A DNA stretch of 64,000 bases from assembly GCA_018970485.1 (NCBI GenBank), contig JAGWWH010000001.1, forward strand, positions 1 through 64,000. The letters are read 5' to 3'. The position numbers were made by a program, and so were the translations under genes. Shown here piece after piece: positions 11,044-19,068 of the stretch. The notes under the pieces were generated by a model, which ran no database searches, had not been told where the DNA came from, and was given only the letters and a program-made list of their open reading frames with translations. Within the stretch, counting starts at the first letter, position 1. Each line of letters begins with the position of its first letter. The stretch is from Pseudomonadota bacterium (GTDB lineage Bacteria > Pseudomonadota > Alphaproteobacteria > Rickettsiales > UBA1997).

Positions 11044-11117
11044 GATTGCCCGCGCTTCGCTCGCAATGACGTGACCAGAGTTCGTCATTGCGAGGAGCGT
11101 AAGCGACGCGGCAATCA
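11044..11117. repeat. dispersed inverted repeat, family 'cttcgctcgcaatgacg'
   Basis: Two inverted arms, about 11044-11071 and 11084-11117, share the core 'gcgcttcgctcgcaatgacg' and its complement, the second arm with small differences. It fills most of the leuS-crcB gap and would form a long hairpin in RNA. A second copy lies at 12598-12680. Confidence 0.8.
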
Positions 11118-11148
11118 ATCTCGTTACAACTAGTAAAAGTAAAAATTC

Positions 11149-11517
11149 ATGAATTTAATCCTAATCGCCATCGGCGGCGCTGCTGGCTCGGTGGCTCGTT
11201 ACTTACTTAGTCTTTTTTTAGAAGCGGGAAAATTTCCGCTTGCGACTTTTGCTGTAAACGTAATTGGCTCAATGTTAGCGGGCATTGCCTACTACTTCGT
11301 AATCAAGCATTTCGACGCAATCGACCCGCGTTTTAAGAATTTTATTTTCGTTGGATTTCTCGGCGGATTTACAACTTTTTCCGCTTTCTCTCTCGATTTT
11401 TTCCGCCTCTTTTCTGCGGGAAATTATTCACAGGCATTGCTTTACGCACTTGCTACAACTCTACTCTCAATCCTCGCCGTATTTTTCGGATTTTATTTAA
11501 CCAAACTAATCGCGTGA
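11149..11517 (+). CDS. crcB: fluoride efflux channel CrcB/Fluc
   Basis: A 122-residue protein with four hydrophobic helices. The signatures 'GGAAGSVARYLLS', 'TFAVNVIGSMLAG' and 'GFLGGFTTFSAFSLD' are those of the Fluc/CrcB fluoride channel, which works as an inner-membrane dimer. I see no fluoride riboswitch upstream; the gap is taken up by a dispersed inverted repeat. Its stop overlaps the GTG start of the next gene by four bases. Confidence 0.95.
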   Translation: MNLILIAIGGAAGSVARYLLSLFLEAGKFPLATFAVNVIGSMLAGIAYYFVIKHFDAIDPRFKNFIFVGFLGGFTTFSAFSLDFFRLFSAGNYSQALLYALATTLLSILAVFFGFYLTKLIA

Positions 11518-12449
11518 AATCTTCCTTTCGCAATTCCGAGCGCAACAAGCGCAGAAAGCCGCCCAGAGCTTCTCAAGATCAAGAAGTGCCAGCTGAAGAT
11601 CAGAATGAAAAATCGCTACGTCTCGACAAATTTCTTTGCAAAAAATTCGACATTTCTTTTGGCCTCGCACAAAAAATAATTCGCGAAAAGAAAGTTAAAG
11701 TGAATGGGAAGAGGGTCGATGCCGCTTACAAAGTAGAGAAGGAAGACCAGATTGAAATTTTCTCTGACCTAAAAAAACGTCACGACAAGCAAAAGCAAAA
11801 ACCGCAAATTTCTTTCGAAAAAATGAAGAAATTTTTGTCTTTCGTAATTTACGAAGATGAAAATCTCGTCGCCATTGACAAGCCTTCGGGCTTTGCTACG
11901 CAAGGCGGCAGCGGAATTGAAATTTCTGTGAATGACTTCGCGCAAGAAAAAGGTTGGCAGCTAGTTCATCGTCTCGACAAAGACACCAGCGGCATTTTGT
12001 TGCTCGCAAAAAACAACGAAGCGACAGAAGTGCTGACAGAAGGATTCAAAAACAAAACCATTGAGAAGACTTACCTGGCGCTGGTTTGCGGCGTTCCGAA
12101 AAAATCGGAAGGAACAATTGTAATTCCGCTGCGCAAAAAACTTTTGGGAAAAAACGAAAAAGTTTTGCCGGATTTTGAAGAGGGAAAAGAAGCGATTACC
12201 AAATTTAAAGTGCTCAAAACTTTTGCTGACCATGCTTTACTCGAGCTCAAGCCGCTTACTGGCAGAACGCATCAGCTTCGTGTGCATTGCAAAGAACTTG
12301 GTCATCCGATTGTGAATGACGTAAAATACGGCGGCAAAGAAACGCTGAAAAAAGAACTTGGAAGCAAGATGTGTTTACACGCGCGCAAGATTGTGATTCC
12401 GAAGTTTTTTGGGAAGAAAGTTGAGATTGAATGTAAATCTGTGTTTTAA
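11514..12449 (+). CDS. rluC: RluC/RluD-family 23S rRNA pseudouridine synthase
   Basis: The 311-residue protein has an N-terminal basic tail, an S4 RNA-binding domain at about 35-95 ('LRLDKFLCKKFDISFGLAQK') and a catalytic domain with 'HRLDKDTSGILLLAK', whose Asp is the nucleophile, then 'GRTHQLRVHCKELGHPIVND'. It isomerises uridines in 23S rRNA. The S4 plus catalytic layout fits RluC best, but RluD-like specificity cannot be excluded. GTG start overlapping the crcB stop (GTGA); the coupling is strong evidence for this start. Confidence 0.9.
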   Translation: MKSSFRNSERNKRRKPPRASQDQEVPAEDQNEKSLRLDKFLCKKFDISFGLAQKIIREKKVKVNGKRVDAAYKVEKEDQIEIFSDLKKRHDKQKQKPQISFEKMKKFLSFVIYEDENLVAIDKPSGFATQGGSGIEISVNDFAQEKGWQLVHRLDKDTSGILLLAKNNEATEVLTEGFKNKTIEKTYLALVCGVPKKSEGTIVIPLRKKLLGKNEKVLPDFEEGKEAITKFKVLKTFADHALLELKPLTGRTHQLRVHCKELGHPIVNDVKYGGKETLKKELGSKMCLHARKIVIPKFFGKKVEIECKSVF

Positions 12450-12489
12450 TTTTAGGGGTCTTTGAGGCGCTCTGTTGTTGGTTAAAATG

Positions 12490-12521
12490 AGATTTTGTCC
12501 GCGGGACAAAATCTAGTTTTT
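12490..12521 (+). terminator. rho-independent terminator after rluC
   Basis: An 11-bp perfect stem (agattttgtcc / ggacaaaatct) with a 3-base loop at 12490-12514, followed within three bases by a run of five T. It lies 40 bases after the rluC stop. Confidence 0.65.
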
Positions 12522-12597
12522 GGATTTGGTAAAATTAAATTTTCGTGAGGAGAGGTGTGTCAGAAATTGACTAATGGTAGTTTTCGTGGGTAGAGAT

Positions 12598-12680
12598 GGA
12601 TTGCCGCGCTTCGCTCGCAATGACGTTTAAAGCAAGGCAACTTCTCTTCGCGTCATTGCGAGCGAAGCGCTGCAATCCAT
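12598..12680. repeat. dispersed inverted repeat, family 'cttcgctcgcaatgacg', second copy
   Basis: Arms at about 12598-12626 and 12653-12680 are near-perfect inverted copies ('ttgccgcgcttcgctcgc' versus 'gcgagcgaagcgctgcaa'). It sits between the convergent genes rluC and polA, just past the polA stop. Apart from this and the terminator, I see nothing else in the 12450-12696 gap. Confidence 0.8.
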
Positions 12681-12696
12681 TGGGTCACGAGTGAAT

Positions 12697-15342
12697 TTAC
12701 ATCCACCTTTCGCCAATTTTTAAATCCACAACTAGCGGCGCGTCTAGCTTCACGGCGTTTTCCATTTCCAAAATCAAAAGTTGCGACACTACTTCCACTT
12801 CCTCTTTAGGCACTTCCACCAAAAGCTCGTCATGAATTTGTAGCACCATTTTCGCTCTCAAATGTTTTTTGCTGAGAGCTTTGCTCACTTGAATCATCGC
12901 CTTCTTAATGATGTCGGCGGCGCTGCCTTGGATTGGGGCGTTAATCGCTAATCTTTCCGATTCTTGACGGCGCATCGGGTTCTTGTTGTTGATCTCGTGC
13001 ACAAAACATTTGCGACCAGAAAGAGTGGTGACGTAGCCGTTTTGCTTAGCGAAATTAATGTGATTTTTCATGTATTCCTCAATGCCAGGGTAGGTCGCAA
13101 AGTAAGAATGAATGTAATCTGCCGCTTCGCTTTGCGGAATGTCTAGCTGTCTTGCGAGGCCGAAAGCACTGATTCCGTAGATGATGCCAAAATTAATCGC
13201 CTTCGCTTTTGAGCGCATGTCGTTGCTTACTTCGCTTTCAGGAATTCCAAAAATTTGCGCGGCGGTAATGCGGTGAATGTCTTTATTTTCTTTGAAGGCT
13301 TCAATTAGCGCGGTGATTTTTGCGACGTGGGCAATCACGCGTAACTCAATCTGTGAGTAGTCGGCGGAGATTAGGAGATGTCCGGGTTTCGCGACAAAAG
13401 CTTCACGAATTTTTCTGCCTTCAAGCGTGCGAATCGGAATATTTTGTAGGTTTGGATTAGTTGAATTGAGTCGTCCCGTAACAGTTGAAATCGAAGAGAA
13501 GCTAGTGTGAACGCGATTAGTTTCTGGATTAATTTCTTTGGGCAAAGCGTCGGTGTAGGTATTTTTTAATTTTGAAAATTTACGAAATTCGAGAACTTTT
13601 GTCGCAATTAAAAAACCTTGTTCTTCTAGCTCTTCAAGCACTTCGGCATTTGTTGAAAGTACGCCAGTTTTTTTCGATTTTTTCTTCGATTTAAGGCCAA
13701 GTTTTTCAAACAAAATTTCACCAAGCTGTTTGGGTGAAGCGACGTTGAAATCGCAATTAGCGAGCAGATGAATTTCTTTAGTCAGCTCTTCAATTTTTTT
13801 ACCAAATTCTTGCGAGAGTTCGTGCAGTTTTTTTGTGTCGATTTTAATGCCTTCACGCTCGATTTGCGCTAGAACTGGAAGAAGAGGAAGTTCGTAAGAA
13901 GTGTAGGGAGTGTTAAGTTTTAGTTCGGAAATTTTCGGTGAAAGAATTGTGTAAAGTTGAGCGAGAGCAAAGTTACGAAAGCAGGCGGAGTCTAGTTCTG
14001 AGAAGTCTTTTCCTTCAGAATTTTCGACGAGATTTAAATCAACTAATTCACGAAAATCATTTTTAATCGAAGAGTTGAGAAGGTGATTAATCACCGAAAC
14101 ATCTTCAAAAGCGCTGATTTCTAAATCGTAGTTTCTGAGAAATTTTTTAGTGTCGAAAAATATTTTTTTAATCGAGCTGTCTTGCAAAATTTTTTGTAGC
14201 ACATCGGGCACAATCTCTTGATTTCGTTGAGTTCCAAAGAGATCGACAACTTCTGATTTTACTGAGAAATAAAAGATTTCTTTTGGTGCTGAGTTATTTT
14301 TGTAAGTCGAGATTGTTAGAAAATCCTTGTCGCAATCAATCACCAGCAAGCCATTTGCGAGCGCTGTTTTTCTGATCTCATCAATCATTTCAGTAGAAGT
14401 GATTTCAGTTTTTTTCACTTCTAAAAAAGAAATTTCATTCTTTGTTGATTGAGCCTGCTTCACATCATCTTCAACCAAAAACTCTTTTTTTACGCGAGTA
14501 ATTAGTGAGTGAAAACCTTGTTCCTGTAAAAATGAAATCAGCCTTTGAGGATCAACGCTTTGAAGACGAAGATCATCAATTTCAATGCCAAGCTCAACCT
14601 CGTAACACAAGGCAACTAAACGCTTCGAAAGCTCGGCATTTTTTTTGCCTTCAAGCAAAAGTTGGTGACGTTTTTCCTGCTTAATTTTGTCGAGATTGGC
14701 AAAAAGATTTTCGAGAGTGCCAAATTCTGAAATTAATTCTGCTGCGGTTTTTGGACCAATTCCTCTTACTCCAGAAACATTGTCAGATGAATCACCCATT
14801 AGCGCTAACACATCTACAACTTGCTCAGGTTCAACGGCGAATTTTTCAAAAACTTCTTTGCGCGTAATAAATTTATTTTTCATTGCGTCATACATGAAGA
14901 CGCTTGGATTTACTAACTGCATCAAGTCTTTGTCGGAAGAAACCACGAGCACTTCGTAACCTTTTTCAACTGACTGTTTGGTGATGGTGGCGATTACGTC
15001 GTCGGCTTCGAATCCAACTTTTTCAATAATTGGTAAACCGAGTGATTCAGCAGCTTGACGCACGATTGCAAATTGTGGCTTTAGATCTTCTGGGCAAGGC
15101 GGGCGATTAGCTTTGTAGTCTGGAAAAATGTCGTTACGAAAAGTTTTGGATCCGGCATCAAAAACAACGGCGACATGCGAAACATTTAATCCGGCGAGTA
15201 GTTTAATCAGCATGTTGGTAAATCCGTAAACTGCGCCAACTGGCGTACCATCTTGACGGGTTAGCGGAGGAAGAGAGTGGTAAGCGCGAAAGACAAAACT
15301 GTAGCCATCAATGAGGGCAATTTTTTTTGCGTCAGACATCAT
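12697..15342 (-). CDS. polA: DNA polymerase I
   Basis: 881 residues in three domains. An N-terminal 5'-3' flap nuclease (to about 290) has 'LIDGYSFVFRAYH', 'VSSDKDLMQLV' and 'LMGDSSDNVSGVRGIGPKTA'. A central 3'-5' exonuclease-like domain follows, then the polymerase with motif A 'ADYSQIELRVIAH', motif B 'RSKAKAINFGIIYG' and motif C 'QIHDELLVEVP'. The proofreading domain looks dead: the expected Asp-x-Glu of exo I reads 'IDCDKD' and the exo II Asp is missing in 'IFFDTKKFLRNYD'. It fills Okazaki gaps and repairs excised DNA. Two adjacent ATG codons could start it. Confidence 0.96.
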   Translation of the reverse strand: MMSDAKKIALIDGYSFVFRAYHSLPPLTRQDGTPVGAVYGFTNMLIKLLAGLNVSHVAVVFDAGSKTFRNDIFPDYKANRPPCPEDLKPQFAIVRQAAESLGLPIIEKVGFEADDVIATITKQSVEKGYEVLVVSSDKDLMQLVNPSVFMYDAMKNKFITRKEVFEKFAVEPEQVVDVLALMGDSSDNVSGVRGIGPKTAAELISEFGTLENLFANLDKIKQEKRHQLLLEGKKNAELSKRLVALCYEVELGIEIDDLRLQSVDPQRLISFLQEQGFHSLITRVKKEFLVEDDVKQAQSTKNEISFLEVKKTEITSTEMIDEIRKTALANGLLVIDCDKDFLTISTYKNNSAPKEIFYFSVKSEVVDLFGTQRNQEIVPDVLQKILQDSSIKKIFFDTKKFLRNYDLEISAFEDVSVINHLLNSSIKNDFRELVDLNLVENSEGKDFSELDSACFRNFALAQLYTILSPKISELKLNTPYTSYELPLLPVLAQIEREGIKIDTKKLHELSQEFGKKIEELTKEIHLLANCDFNVASPKQLGEILFEKLGLKSKKKSKKTGVLSTNAEVLEELEEQGFLIATKVLEFRKFSKLKNTYTDALPKEINPETNRVHTSFSSISTVTGRLNSTNPNLQNIPIRTLEGRKIREAFVAKPGHLLISADYSQIELRVIAHVAKITALIEAFKENKDIHRITAAQIFGIPESEVSNDMRSKAKAINFGIIYGISAFGLARQLDIPQSEAADYIHSYFATYPGIEEYMKNHINFAKQNGYVTTLSGRKCFVHEINNKNPMRRQESERLAINAPIQGSAADIIKKAMIQVSKALSKKHLRAKMVLQIHDELLVEVPKEEVEVVSQLLILEMENAVKLDAPLVVDLKIGERWM

Positions 15343-15421
15343 TAAAAATTTATGATTTAAGATTTGGGATTTAGGATTTGATTAGTAATTAGATCGCAAA
15401 TCTTAAATCATTAAATTTTTA
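15343..15421. repeat. AT-rich inverted repeat in the polA/GST divergent gap
   Basis: Arms at 15343-15366 and 15397-15421 are inverted copies differing by one inserted base ('gatttaagatttg' versus 'caaatcttaaatc' at the core). It fills nearly the whole gap between two divergent genes. Similar gattttt/taaaatc sequence fills two other divergent gaps, at 22167-22250 and 30032-30110. Confidence 0.7.
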
Positions 15422-15424
15422 TTC

Positions 15425-16102
15425 ATGTACCGCCTCTACCATCATCCAATCTGCCCTTTTTCGCGCAAAGTTAGAGTACATCTAGCTGCAAAAGAAATTG
15501 GCTGCGAGTTGATTCAAGAAAATTTTTGGGAAAGAAAAAAAGAATTCATCGCCATGAATCCCGCCTGCACAGTGCCGGTGATGTTTGATAACAATAACGC
15601 AGTGGTTGTCGTTAATAGTTCGGTGATTATTGAATACGTGGAAGAAAGGCATGAAAACACTAGATCTTTCATTGGAGAGTCTGCGGCGGAAAGGGCAGAA
15701 GTGCGCCGCCTGCAATATTGGTTTGATGAAAAATTTTACCACGAAGTCAGCAAGCATGTTTTGAATGAGCGTTATTTTAATCGCTATTCTTCTAGCTCTA
15801 GCTCGCCTAGTTCAGAAGTTCTTCGCGTTTCTAGGCGCAACTTAAACATTCACATGGGTTACATCGAATATCTTCTTGAGAGTAAAAGATATTTGGCGGG
15901 AGATCAAATCACCGTCGCTGACTTTGCCGCCGCTTGCCAGATTTCTGTGCTCGATTATTTTGGTGACATCAACTGGCATCATTACTCACCGGCAAAGGAT
16001 TGGTACAGCATGATCAAATCTCACAAGATTTTTAGTGAAATTCTCAAGGATAGAATTCCAAGCATCGTGCCGGTCGAATGGTATTCGAAATTAGATTTTT
16101 AG
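15425..16102 (+). CDS. glutathione S-transferase family protein
   Basis: The 225-residue protein has an N-terminal thioredoxin-fold domain ('YHHPICPFSRKVRVHLAAKEI', then 'NPACTVPVMFDNN' with the cis-Pro, and 'SSVIIEYVEER') and a C-terminal helical domain with 'LAGDQITVADFAAACQ'. This is the GST/stringent-starvation-protein-A fold. Whether it conjugates glutathione or has a regulatory role cannot be told from sequence. It is divergent from polA and leads an apparent operon with amgK. Confidence 0.88.
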   Translation: MYRLYHHPICPFSRKVRVHLAAKEIGCELIQENFWERKKEFIAMNPACTVPVMFDNNNAVVVVNSSVIIEYVEERHENTRSFIGESAAERAEVRRLQYWFDEKFYHEVSKHVLNERYFNRYSSSSSSPSSEVLRVSRRNLNIHMGYIEYLLESKRYLAGDQITVADFAAACQISVLDYFGDINWHHYSPAKDWYSMIKSHKIFSEILKDRIPSIVPVEWYSKLDF

Positions 16103-16113
16103 CTCCCAAGAAA

Positions 16114-17058
16114 ATGACCCTTACTCTTAACGAACAGCAAGCGAGAAGCTTTCTTGCCGCAAATAAAATTAGCGATTGCGAGATTAAAAAAGTTGCCGGT
16201 GACGCATCTTTTCGCTCTTATTACAGAATTTTTTCTGGTGAAAAAACTTACATTCTAATGTTTGCGCCACCTGCTTACGAAGATGTTAAGCCTTTCATGA
16301 AGATTGATGAATTTCTTGTGTCTCGCAATTTTTTTGCGCCAAAAATTTTTGCTGCTGACATCGATTCCGGGTTTTTGCTGCTTGAAGATTTAGGTGACGA
16401 AACTTACAGCAGAGTGCTTGCGAAAGATCCTTCGCAGGAGATGAAGATTTACCAACAAGCTTGCGATGTTCTGCTTGATCTCCACAAGGCTTCTATTCCC
16501 GCAGAGGTTGAAGAATACAATCATGCCTTACTTTTTCGCGAAGTTTTACTTTTTGTTGATTGGTATTTGCCCCTACAAAAACGCTTTCTGAGCTTAGAAA
16601 AAAAAGCTCAATTTAAGCTTTCATGGTTTAAGATTTTCGATCTTCTTAGCAAAGAAAAGCGCGTTTTGGTTTTACGTGATTTTCATGCCGATAACCTAAT
16701 GACAATCCCTCGAGGTGTGGGATTACTTGATTTTCAAGATGCGGTGATTGGATCAAATGCTTACGATTTGGTTTCTTTGCTTGAAGATGCGAGACGAGAT
16801 GTTGATGAAAAAACGCGTCAAAAAATTATTGAATATTACCTAGATAAATCGGGTTGTGATCGAGAAAATTTCCTCCGCGATTATTCAATTCTTTCTTTGC
16901 AGCGTAATATTAAAATTCTTGGAATTTTCTCTCGTCTTTCTGTGCGAGACAAAAAACATAATTATTTAAGTTTAATCCCGCGAGTCCTTGATTTTGTTGA
17001 ATCAAGACTGAATGACGAGATATTTTTCGAAATCAAAAAATTGATCAAAGATGAGTAA
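16114..17058 (+). CDS. amgK: AmgK-type anomeric amino-sugar kinase (aminoglycoside phosphotransferase fold)
   Basis: This is the COG3178-type kinase that phosphorylates the anomeric carbon of MurNAc or GlcNAc during peptidoglycan recycling. It shows 'GDASFRSYYRI' as the phosphate loop, 'LLLEDLGDETY', the catalytic loop 'LRDFHADNLM' and the metal-binding 'GLLDFQDAVIGSNAYDL'. I chose ATG 16114 because the protein then begins just before the family's N-terminus; an in-frame ATG at 16078 would overlap the GST gene by 25 bases. The usual partner murU does not follow. nagZ, at 52240-53199, acts in the same recycling route. Confidence 0.85.
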   Translation: MTLTLNEQQARSFLAANKISDCEIKKVAGDASFRSYYRIFSGEKTYILMFAPPAYEDVKPFMKIDEFLVSRNFFAPKIFAADIDSGFLLLEDLGDETYSRVLAKDPSQEMKIYQQACDVLLDLHKASIPAEVEEYNHALLFREVLLFVDWYLPLQKRFLSLEKKAQFKLSWFKIFDLLSKEKRVLVLRDFHADNLMTIPRGVGLLDFQDAVIGSNAYDLVSLLEDARRDVDEKTRQKIIEYYLDKSGCDRENFLRDYSILSLQRNIKILGIFSRLSVRDKKHNYLSLIPRVLDFVESRLNDEIFFEIKKLIKDE

Positions 17059-17524
17059 AAAACACGAAAACATCTCAATGAATGAGGCAACTCCTGACAA
17101 TCTAAAATTGCTCAGCGAAGTTTTTAAATTAATCGAAACCGAAACGGCTGAAATTGCTGAGATGGTTTTTGATTATCTTGTCGATGTTCTCGATGAGTAT
17201 GTCATGACTGGAACCATTTCTGAAAATCATCCAAACCCCAAAGTCAGGGCCTACATAAAAATTCTTAATCGCCTTTTTTTGTTGTCGCGCAAGAACTCTG
17301 ACAAAGGCTCTTTTAAATTAATCAATCGCAAGACAGTGCAAGATTTGGATAAAAAAACTTACACCATTTGCATGTGCTTTGATGGCGGTGTTTCGCTCGA
17401 TATTCTTTGCGATATCGTGAATGTTGAGAATCAAGGAAGAACGCCGGCCGCCTCTCCAGTCAAGGTTACGGTTAAACAAGTATTTCTCGGTGATCTAACT
17501 CACTCTAACTCGAGGGGTGGGTGA
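17051..17524 (+). CDS. conserved hypothetical protein
   Basis: 157 residues, soluble, with no signal peptide. It has helices in the N-terminal half ('LKLLSEVFKLIETETAEIAE') and a beta-rich end. I do not recognise a family. It overlaps amgK by eight bases and yidD by four, so it belongs to this operon. The polar C-terminus 'LTHSNSRGG' overlaps the next start. Confidence 0.7.
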   Translation: MSKKHENISMNEATPDNLKLLSEVFKLIETETAEIAEMVFDYLVDVLDEYVMTGTISENHPNPKVRAYIKILNRLFLLSRKNSDKGSFKLINRKTVQDLDKKTYTICMCFDGGVSLDILCDIVNVENQGRTPAASPVKVTVKQVFLGDLTHSNSRGG

Positions 17525-17736
17525 AAAAAATTTCGATTTTCTTAATCAGATTTTATCAGCTTCTAATCTCGCCGCTACTCGGCTCTTACAAATGTCGCTT
17601 TAATCCAACTTGCTCAAATTACATGATTGAAGCGATTTCTAAAAAAGGCTTATTCAGAGGATTTTTGCTCGGAATAAAGCGCCTGCTTAGTTGTCATACA
17701 TTCTCCAAAAAAAGTGGATTTGATCCGGTCGAATGA
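17521..17736 (+). CDS. yidD: membrane protein insertion efficiency factor YidD
   Basis: 71 residues with the family signature 'FYQLLISPLLGSYKCRFNPTCSNY' and 'GIKRLLSCHTFSKKSGFDPV', including the conserved cysteines. YidD is a small inner-membrane-associated helper of YidC-dependent insertion. In most bacteria it sits between rnpA and yidC; here it is in an unrelated operon. GTG start overlapping the previous stop, and its own stop overlaps the next ATG. Confidence 0.95.
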   Translation: MKKISIFLIRFYQLLISPLLGSYKCRFNPTCSNYMIEAISKKGLFRGFLLGIKRLLSCHTFSKKSGFDPVE

Positions 17737-18992
17737 TGTTTCGTATTTTTTTAGCCATCATTTTTATTTGTTATTTCGAGCAACTCTCTTTGGCAGCTTC
17801 ACCACAAACTCTGGAAGAAATTAATGCTGATCTAAAAGCTAAAAAAGCAGAGCTCGAGCCTTTTGATAAAAGTAAGGTTAAGATTGATCTAGAATCTCTA
17901 GGTCTCGACGATGTTGATAAAAAAAATACTAAAGAATTGACGGAAACCGATTTGCCAGAGTTAGAGCAAAAACCTACTACGATTTCTAGTCCCCAGCCAA
18001 AAAAAGATGAGCCAATAAATAAAATTTCAGAAACTCAAAATCACAAACCAGAAGAAAAAAAAGAGGTGAAGGAAGTAGTAAATGAGGAGCGAAAAAAAGT
18101 TGATCAAACCAAAGCTCCCAAGCTAGAAGTTAAGAAATCAAACGATCAAGCGATCAATTTTCAGAAAAAAAATAATCTCAAAAAGCACTTAGAAATTAAA
18201 CGCAAAAGAAAGGAAAATGCTCAAAAGCAAGAAGAGAAACTTAAGAAATTTTACGAGTTAAGAAAAATTTATTTAGCCGGCGCAAGTCTTGATAATGAAG
18301 CCTCTACAACTTCCGAAGAAAAAATTCTGCCACGCAAAAAAGATTTAAATCCTTTTACTAGCGAAGAACTGCCAGCCTTGCCGATTTTAAACAGATATCG
18401 CACTTCAGAAAATCTCCATATTCCAATCATCCTAACAATAAAAGAGAGGATAGATTTGCTTTTTGGCGCTGTTTCTGTCGGCAATGTTTTATCTTTTAAT
18501 GAGGCTTACAAAAACATCGAAAATCCCAACATCAAAAATGCTTTAGGCGATACGATTTTAACTTACTCGTTACTGCTCCATCGCTATCCAATAGTTGCCT
18601 CTATTATCGCAAAAGGTGCCGATGTGAACATGCCAAATAAACTCGGATTTACTCCAATGAATATCGCAATCGAGCTTGGTGATTTTAAAGAAATAGAGAT
18701 GCTTGCCGAAAATAAAGCTGATCTGAATTACGTCGATGCTTTTGGTCGTAGTTATTTGATGCAAGCGGCGCGCTTGGGATTTCTGCCAGCTGTTGATTTA
18801 CTGGTTAAGCGAGGCGTTGACATAGATTTAATGGATAAGGATGGATTCACCGCTTTGGCAATCGCTTATCGACATAAAAAAGAAGTCATTGTCCAATATC
18901 TTTTAAAGCAAGGAGCGAGAACTATGGTTGAAAAACCTTACGATCCAAAAACTCAGACTTTAATCCAAGAGCTGGAAAACCGCTGGAAATGA
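17733..18992 (+). CDS. exported ankyrin-repeat protein
   Basis: The 419-residue protein starts with a signal peptide ('FRIFLAIIFICYFEQLSLAA'). A Lys/Glu-rich disordered stretch follows (about 40-190). A C-terminal ankyrin block (about 250-405) has units such as 'ALGDTILTYSLLLHRYPIVA' and 'DKDGFTALAIAYRHKKEVIV'. Ankyrin stacks bind proteins. The signal peptide places it in the periplasm or outside, unlike most cytoplasmic ankyrin effectors. It overlaps yidD by four bases. Its layout is similar to the next gene, so they may be paralogues. Confidence 0.88.
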   Translation: MMFRIFLAIIFICYFEQLSLAASPQTLEEINADLKAKKAELEPFDKSKVKIDLESLGLDDVDKKNTKELTETDLPELEQKPTTISSPQPKKDEPINKISETQNHKPEEKKEVKEVVNEERKKVDQTKAPKLEVKKSNDQAINFQKKNNLKKHLEIKRKRKENAQKQEEKLKKFYELRKIYLAGASLDNEASTTSEEKILPRKKDLNPFTSEELPALPILNRYRTSENLHIPIILTIKERIDLLFGAVSVGNVLSFNEAYKNIENPNIKNALGDTILTYSLLLHRYPIVASIIAKGADVNMPNKLGFTPMNIAIELGDFKEIEMLAENKADLNYVDAFGRSYLMQAARLGFLPAVDLLVKRGVDIDLMDKDGFTALAIAYRHKKEVIVQYLLKQGARTMVEKPYDPKTQTLIQELENRWK

Positions 18993-19068
18993 GTTGGAAA
19001 AAAAACTCGTCCTTCTTACAAGTTTTTTGAATCTGCTCTTACAAAATTTCTGAAAAATTAAAAATAAC

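Noticed and set aside
11034-11148. fluoride riboswitch upstream of crcB
   Set aside because: The gap is a dispersed inverted repeat found elsewhere in the window; no riboswitch pattern was seen.
11961-12233. antisense ORF inside the pseudouridine synthase gene
   Set aside because: Shadow of a well-supported gene on the other strand, with no family resemblance.
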